Shown: in pieces, positions 60,090 through 64,000 of the stretch
How positions within the stretch are numbered: the first letter of the stretch is position 1
Layout of the letters: each line of letters opens with the position of its first letter
NCBI GenBank assembly: GCA_932294295.1
Contig: OW028585.1
Coordinates: 30,178,720 to 30,242,719, forward strand
Reading direction: 5' to 3'
DNA from: Alitta virens
Taxonomy: Eukaryota > Annelida > Polychaeta > Phyllodocida > Nereididae
Length of the DNA: 64,000 nucleotides
Made by a program: the position numbers and the translations under genes
The notes under the pieces: model-generated
Seen by the model: only the letters and a program-made list of their open reading frames with translations
The model's database searches: none
Told to the model about the DNA's origin: nothing

Positions 60090-60323
60090 GGTAGCAGGTC
60101 GATTCGTCACTGCCTGATTCAACCAAAAGAAAACTGGTCCGTTCGTCAACCGAAGTTGGTCGATTTGTCACCCGAAATAGGTTGATTTGGTCGGTAGACA
60201 GTGTATTGTCACTGCTAGTGTATAAAATATGTTAACTACGGGTGGAAAACCGACCTTATTTTGAGTGATAAACCGTCCAGTTTTCCGGGGACGAATCGCG
60301 CAGTGACGAATCGACCTGTTACC
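60090..60323. mobile_element. palindromic MITE inside the insertion
   Basis: Ends GGTAGCAGGTCGATTCGTCA / TGACGAATCGACCTGTTACC; arms of about 85 bp pair with scattered mismatches around a loop at about 60176-60237. Confidence 0.82.
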
Positions 60324-60344
60324 TTTGCACTTGTTCCACTAAAT

Positions 60345-60566
60345 CTCACTAGAGGGCTCCGGCAACATCACAGCGACATCACAGATGCAATGGTGCAGAT
60401 AAATATCTAATACTTTAGCTTCATTAGACCCGTAGAACAGTGGAATCATGTCGAAATGGTTTATTAACTTATTTTAATTGTGAATTTGAGAAAATTACGG
60501 ATTGCCAGCGTTATTCTGTGTGCCACTAGGGGCGTTGAAACGTCGCCAGAGCCCTCTTGTGAGTTT
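60345..60566. promoter_or_regulatory. inverted CTCF-like pair plus a third motif
   Basis: CTCACTAGAGGGCTCCGGC (60345-60363) and its inverse (GCCAGAGCCCTCTTGTGAG, 60545-60563), with GCCACTAGGGGCG at 60522-60534 between. Located just upstream of the exon-like segment at 60623. Confidence 0.4.
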
Positions 60567-60622
60567 CTTCGGAACTAGGCGGCCATGCTTCAAGCTTTGT
60601 TTACCGAAATGTGAATTCGAAA

Positions 60623-61746
60623 ATGGCACAGAAATCGATTAATATTGGAAGAAATCAACCATATCTGAGCGCGACACAATATAAAAAAGGTATGTCTAAC
60701 CCTACAGCAGGTGTGTGTTGTGTGACAAACATTTACTAAAAGGCTAGTTCCCACTAAAGCCAAAAAGGGGACTTGTAGCTAACAAAGACCCAAAGCATAC
60801 TGCAAAGGCTACCCAAGAGTTCATTGCCAAGAAAAAGTGGACAATGCTCAACTGGCCGAGTCAATTGCCTGTTCTGAACCCAATTGAACACATCTTCTAT
60901 CTCCTGAAGAGGTAAATGCAATCAGCAAATCCAAAAAAATAAGGTTGAACTGAAAAAATTTGTTTTGAAGGCTTGGATATACATTATACCATCCATTTTC
61001 CAGAAGATCGTCCACTCTATGCCAAGGCGTCTTGAAGCAGTCATTGCAAATAAAGGTTATGCCACAAAATATTGACTGACATTAATTTTGCATATAATAA
61101 TCATGGGTGTCCGACACTTTTTTAAGTGATAAATCATCTATTGATTACATAATTGTCAATTTTCCTTTAAAACTGTGTTCTACTATGTTCAATAAAGTCA
61201 TCTTTTAAGTATTAGTGGTCTAATGTCATTCTATGAAATGTGGCCAGTGATATTAGAGAAAATCTTGGACTGTCCCATCACTTTTTTGAGGCACTGTAGG
61301 TCGCTGCGGCTGTCTAGAGTCGACCATATTTTATGAAACCAACTGTATTTGTCATTAATTCAAACCGTCAAGAAAAAGTTTTTATATATTTCAAAGTTTC
61401 TGTTCTAACCTCTTCAACATGGATCATTATTCATTTCTGTTGTACCGAGACCTTATTTGTAGGCTTGACACAATAGGTTTCATCACTTATTCTCACTACA
61501 GGTAGGTTAAAATAGCTTTCTGTCTAGGTCAGTATGACCCAAAGGGAGGTTATGTAATATGTAACTTACATATGAAATAATAAAATGATAATTATATGCA
61601 GAACAAATGGCAGTTGCTTGTCAGTCTTTACCATATATGTCAATGATTTTTTTTTTCCAAAAGATTTTGTAAGAGCAACAAGTGCACCTATTTACTGGGA
61701 ATTTGCCATATATGGATACATAGAGTTCATTGTACTCTTTGGCTTA
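60623..61746 (+). CDS. candidate small membrane-protein gene, 2 exons seen, 3' end missing
   Basis: Exon 60623-60689 opens MAQKSINIGRNQPYLSATQ-YKK and ends one base into a codon at a good donor (G|GTATGT). Exon 61664-61746 has a T-rich acceptor, two bases to complete the codon, then FVRATSAPIYWEF and a hydrophobic segment AIYGYIEFIVLFGL ending in phase at TTA|GTAAGT. Joined, they give 50 residues ending in a probable transmembrane helix. I do not recognise the family and see no third exon. The first exon lies within the insertion in the Tc1 element and the second outside it. This is either an expressed gene that acquired its first exon there, a captured gene fragment, or chance. Confidence 0.3.
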
Positions 61747-62589
61747 GTAAGTTTTGACGTAAATATAAAATTGCCAACAGAAAGTGGCCATTCTATACAG
61801 GTGGCTGTTAAGGCAGATGTGACCAAATATGGAACAAAATGCAACTGTCACTAAAAGAAAATGAAACGGAAAAGAATTCAAACAACAACTTTACAAAATC
61901 CAAATAATAAATTGTCACCAGGATTAATTATATTTATGTAACCCAGATAGTGGCCTATATGGAAACGATGCTGGGTCGATTTTGAATGCTATCTGGGAAT
62001 ATGTAAACTGCTTGCACTATATGTCCAGGATTTTAAAAGTTTTCGTGCATGACCTCGAGTGATGATTTTCTTTCAATGTTTTTTTTGGTTATTTTTTTTA
62101 CCTAAAATATCAAATACAAAAAAAAAAAGGATATCTGGTGTTGTGTGAAGAATGCCAACATCACAGAATATGGAGTGCTCCTTTGTAATATCATGAGGTT
62201 GTATTACAGTGATGTTAATTGCTAGATGGCGTACAGTGACTGACTGGTGCTGCCACCTGTTGAATCTTCCTTCAATCATTGACCCAGTTATTTTCACTTC
62301 TTTTGAGCAAGTGGGTGATTGAATCTGTGTATGATAGATCTGAGCTATCAAAATGAAAATGGCATTGCTGGGTAACGCATCATAAACTATCAAGTTATTA
62401 TTTTTGATTTTTAATTTTTGATTTGAGCCTCCCAACTTCGTTGTCGAACACTATGAATTGTGGTTGGTTCCGTTTCTGGCGTTGCAACTCTTGTACGACG
62501 TTTTGTGTGTCAATATTTCGAAAATTCTATACGTCTGAGAGGCTGTTAAATTATTATTTTTTTTATTGGCGATGATGGTGATCATTTTA
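61747..62589. other. no gene recognised
   Basis: Contains a 120-codon minus-strand open frame (62435-62073) without recognisable domains and a CTCF-like motif at 62247-62259 that falls inside it. Otherwise AT-rich. Confidence 0.4.
62247..62259 (-). promoter_or_regulatory. CTCF-like motif
   Basis: CAGGTGGCAGCAC on the minus strand, identical over 13 bases to the motif upstream of POP5 (14640-14652). Confidence 0.4.
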
Positions 62590-62815
62590 GTTTACACTGT
62601 ACTCTGTGTCTATGTTGAGGCAAGTTTAAGGCAAGTAAAATACCCCACCCATCGGGTAAATGTGTAACACGGTGTGGCTCCAAGCAGTCTTATCATCTCA
62701 TCAGCTTGTCAAGCTACTTAACATATGCGACTCAAAGCCTTATGTTATTACATCTGCCCCTGGCAGCTGGTCATAATCTGACTAAGCTTTAGACCTGTGG
62801 CATTAAGCCATTTAA
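62590..62815 (+). mobile_element. SINE A, 5' truncated, with a short insertion
   Basis: Forward copy with CCCCACCCATCGGGTAAATG, ACACGGTGTGGCTCCAAGCA and CTGGCAGCTGGTCAT. About 50 extra bases (62702-62752) split the CATCTCATCA / TTACATCTGCC junction. Confidence 0.8.
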
Positions 62816-63139
62816 ATTCTTCATGTGGAATTTATTACGATTATTTCCTTTATTTTAATCACATCAGAAAGCAAAAATGAAAGGAGTGTTAATATCATAA
62901 GAAAAAACTATATTAGTTGGTGGGATTAGATGTTTTTAATATTCATATAAGTGAAATAAATGCCAAAATCCTCTAAAGGGGCGTTAATACTGGGGATGGC
63001 GAGTGGACGCAGATGAAAATATTTTACTCTTGCTTATCCTTGTATGGCTACTTGAGAGAACAAAATTTTAAAGCATGTTTATAAGTTTTTTGGACGTTCT
63101 ATGAGTAAAATTGTTTAACTTTTTTAGGGGGATGTAATG

Positions 63140-63600
63140 TGAATTGCTCGGCGACTGGTTGGCAAGTGATCTACAGAGGGAAGTGACCATCCGCGGCCAT
63201 TCATACTCACTCGCGGATATGCACGAGAGGCTGTCCATCCATGTATACTCGCAATCCACTTGTGTTTCACTTTCGTGGCACGCTCAGGAAACGCTTGGCG
63301 TACCTCCGTGGCCCACCCGTCGTCTTCTGTTGACCGTCTGCACTAGCACTGTGCCTATCCGTGCCCTTCCATAGCCCTCTCCTCTTTCCCTCAGGGACCA
63401 CTCACCGAGCGATGAAGGTTGTCCGCAGAGTGGTCGTAGGAAGCCCTGCAAAAGTCACTTCTGGCTTCTATGGGACCTGCCTGTCTGCTCCAGCCGAGCA
63501 GCTGATTGCCATTTGATGAGCTGTCGAGGGACGTCTGCCGAGTGATCTACGAGTGCCTCATGGACACTTGTTGAAACAATTTATTAACACACAGAGCCAC
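63140..63600. repeat. GC-rich patch of unknown nature
   Basis: Sharp rise in GC with recurring GTGATCTAC, ACTCGC/GCGAGT and GTCG words in both orientations (for example AAGTGATCTACAGAG and CGAGTGATCTACGAG). Possibly a diverged foldback repeat; an open frame 63144-63374 within it shows no known domain. Confidence 0.4.
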
Positions 63601-63778
63601 AAGTGAGCACATATGGTCCCTTTTTGATTTCCTTGGTCACTCGTCGGTCTTACTCGGGACAGCGTAAACTGGATTTAAGGCAGTAATAATTTGAAATTGA
63701 AGATTATTTCACTTTCAACAAATATATTTTCTTGTTGACCAATGACCATGCCTTCTTTCATAATTAGCAGATATCGCC

Positions 63779-64000
63779 ATGACAACACAGCAAGAAGTCA
63801 GTTCTGATTAGCCAGCAATAGGTGGCTATGAGGATGATGGACCAATCACAACATAGCTTGCATATGAGTTAACAAATATTTGGTCAGGTGACCCAATTCC
63901 TCCTAGTGTTTACCAGTGGACGATAATGTGGACGGTTTCTCTGTTAATCATTCTTTTAAATATTACTGTACTTATCATTACTCCAAAACTTGGTGGTCTC
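63779..64000 (+). pseudogene. GPCR paralogue, 5' part, two in-frame stops, cut by window end
   Basis: Translation from ATG 63779 (MTTQQEVSSD, stop at 63809, PAIGGYEDDGPITT, stop at 63854, LAYELTNIW, then PPSVYQWTIMWTVSLLIILL, NITVLIITPKLGGL) aligns along its length with the N-terminus and TM1 of the receptor at 50697-51770 (MTAQQGADSDWP, GPITTQEAFDYANVF, PPTYYQWAVMWAISVI, NITVLLITPRLESL). Stops replace W11 and Q26 of the intact copy. An acceptor-like AATTAGCAG precedes the ATG by 8 bases, as in the intact gene. Opposite orientation, 12 kb away: an inverted duplicate, probably a pseudogene unless a different 5' exon supplies the start. Confidence 0.85.

Larger units (their letters stand above)
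59819..60765. mobile_element. insertion within the Tc1 element
   Basis: Interrupts the transposase between KILLAG and KDPKH. Near-duplicated borders AGGGGCTT (59810-59818) and AGGGGACTT (60766-60774). Contains a hairpin at 59852-59888 (CCGACCTACATTGCAT with its inverse), a palindromic element, an inverted CTCF-like pair and an exon-like segment. Source unknown. Confidence 0.65.
59104..61075 (+). pseudogene. Tc1 transposase, broken
   Basis: Starts MPRKQL at 59104, shifts frame before AKTIVRNVLQKF, keeps the paired-like helix-turn-helix (KTPKLTAPEVNQSLKDAGIT, TIRNRLHD), has a stop after GRWARC, then ARLEFARAHV, VLWTAETKIN, GGGSVMAWACI, NYRKILSKYI. It resumes after the insertion at KDPKHTAKATQEF, LPVLNPIEHIFYLLKR and ends RRLEAVIANKGYATKY. 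The first catalytic Asp of the DDE triad (normally SDET) is Ala-Glu-Thr here and the second (QQDN) aligns to Asn; the third site, NPIE, is intact. Frameshifts, stops and lost acidic residues make it inactive. Confidence 0.9.
58750..61296 (+). mobile_element. Tc1/mariner element with both ends, defunct
   Basis: Inverted ends CAGTGCCTCAAAAAAGTGAT / its inverse, TA on both sides (58748-58749, 61297-61298). 2547 bp, of which about 947 bp (59819-60765) are a later insertion, leaving a normal-sized Tc1 of about 1.6 kb. Confidence 0.93.
58556..61345 (-). mobile_element. repeat family E, split by the Tc1 element
   Basis: Left flank (58556-58749) and right flank (61297-61345) together match the beta-catenin intron 13 copy in reverse: GGCTACTCAAAGCGGGATCT, CTACAGCCAGATATA, then GTCGCTGCGGC and GTCGACCATATTTTATGAAA. 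Confidence 0.75.

Noticed and set aside
62073..62435. 120-codon minus-strand open frame
   Set aside because: No recognisable domain, no splice-supported neighbours, and it is rich in low-complexity Asn/Lys at its end.

Overview
This window is AT-rich metazoan nuclear DNA. Genes are split into short exons with GT-AG introns, UTRs are long, and every intergenic region and most large introns are filled with SINEs and small TIR elements. The Armadillo/beta-catenin N-terminus and the tRNA-headed SINEs fit a lophotrochozoan, most likely a mollusc. That placement is inference.

Genes, left to right. (1) 965-6388 (+) is the 3' half of a DLK/LZK-type MAP3K (MAP3K12/13, Wallenda): leucine-zipper region through stop codon, with the kinase domain left of the window and a 3' UTR to about 9950. 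(2) 11003-14537 (-) is a five-exon POP5 gene (RNase P/MRP subunit) whose exons are too short to stand out as ORFs. Its introns carry three transposable elements. (3) 16560-18089 (-) is an intronless 14-finger C2H2 zinc-finger protein. (4) 21480-45150 (+) is a complete beta-catenin gene, 831 codons in 14 coding exons plus an inferred 5' exon, with a 10-kb first intron. (5) 50697-51770 (-) is a single-coding-exon class A GPCR, with a probable 5' UTR exon near 58260-58360. (6) At the right edge, 63779-64000 (+), is a second copy of the same GPCR in opposite orientation, carrying two in-frame stops. A candidate small membrane-protein gene (60623-61746) has one exon inside a transposon.

The accessory content is unusually readable. 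There are three SINE families: A (tRNA-like head, about 400 bp), B (tRNA-Gly-like head, about 185 bp, 12-15 bp target duplications) and C (about 258 bp, CTAA tail). There are two hAT-like elements with perfect 8-bp duplications, two TTAA-flanked elements, one Tc1 element with intact ends whose paralogous empty site lies inside a beta-catenin intron, and several foldback MITEs. Many are nested (hAT in MITE in POP5 intron; hAT MITE in SINE A; SINE B in TIR elements), so relative insertion order can be read directly.

Beta-catenin is the best-resolved functional unit: degron, 12-Arm-repeat core and PDZ-binding C-terminus are all in frame across the splice junctions. I see no operon-like logic. 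Neighbouring genes are functionally unrelated and the shared features are repeats and possible CTCF-like insulator motifs near promoters. No tRNA, rRNA, CRISPR or bacterial-type features are present.
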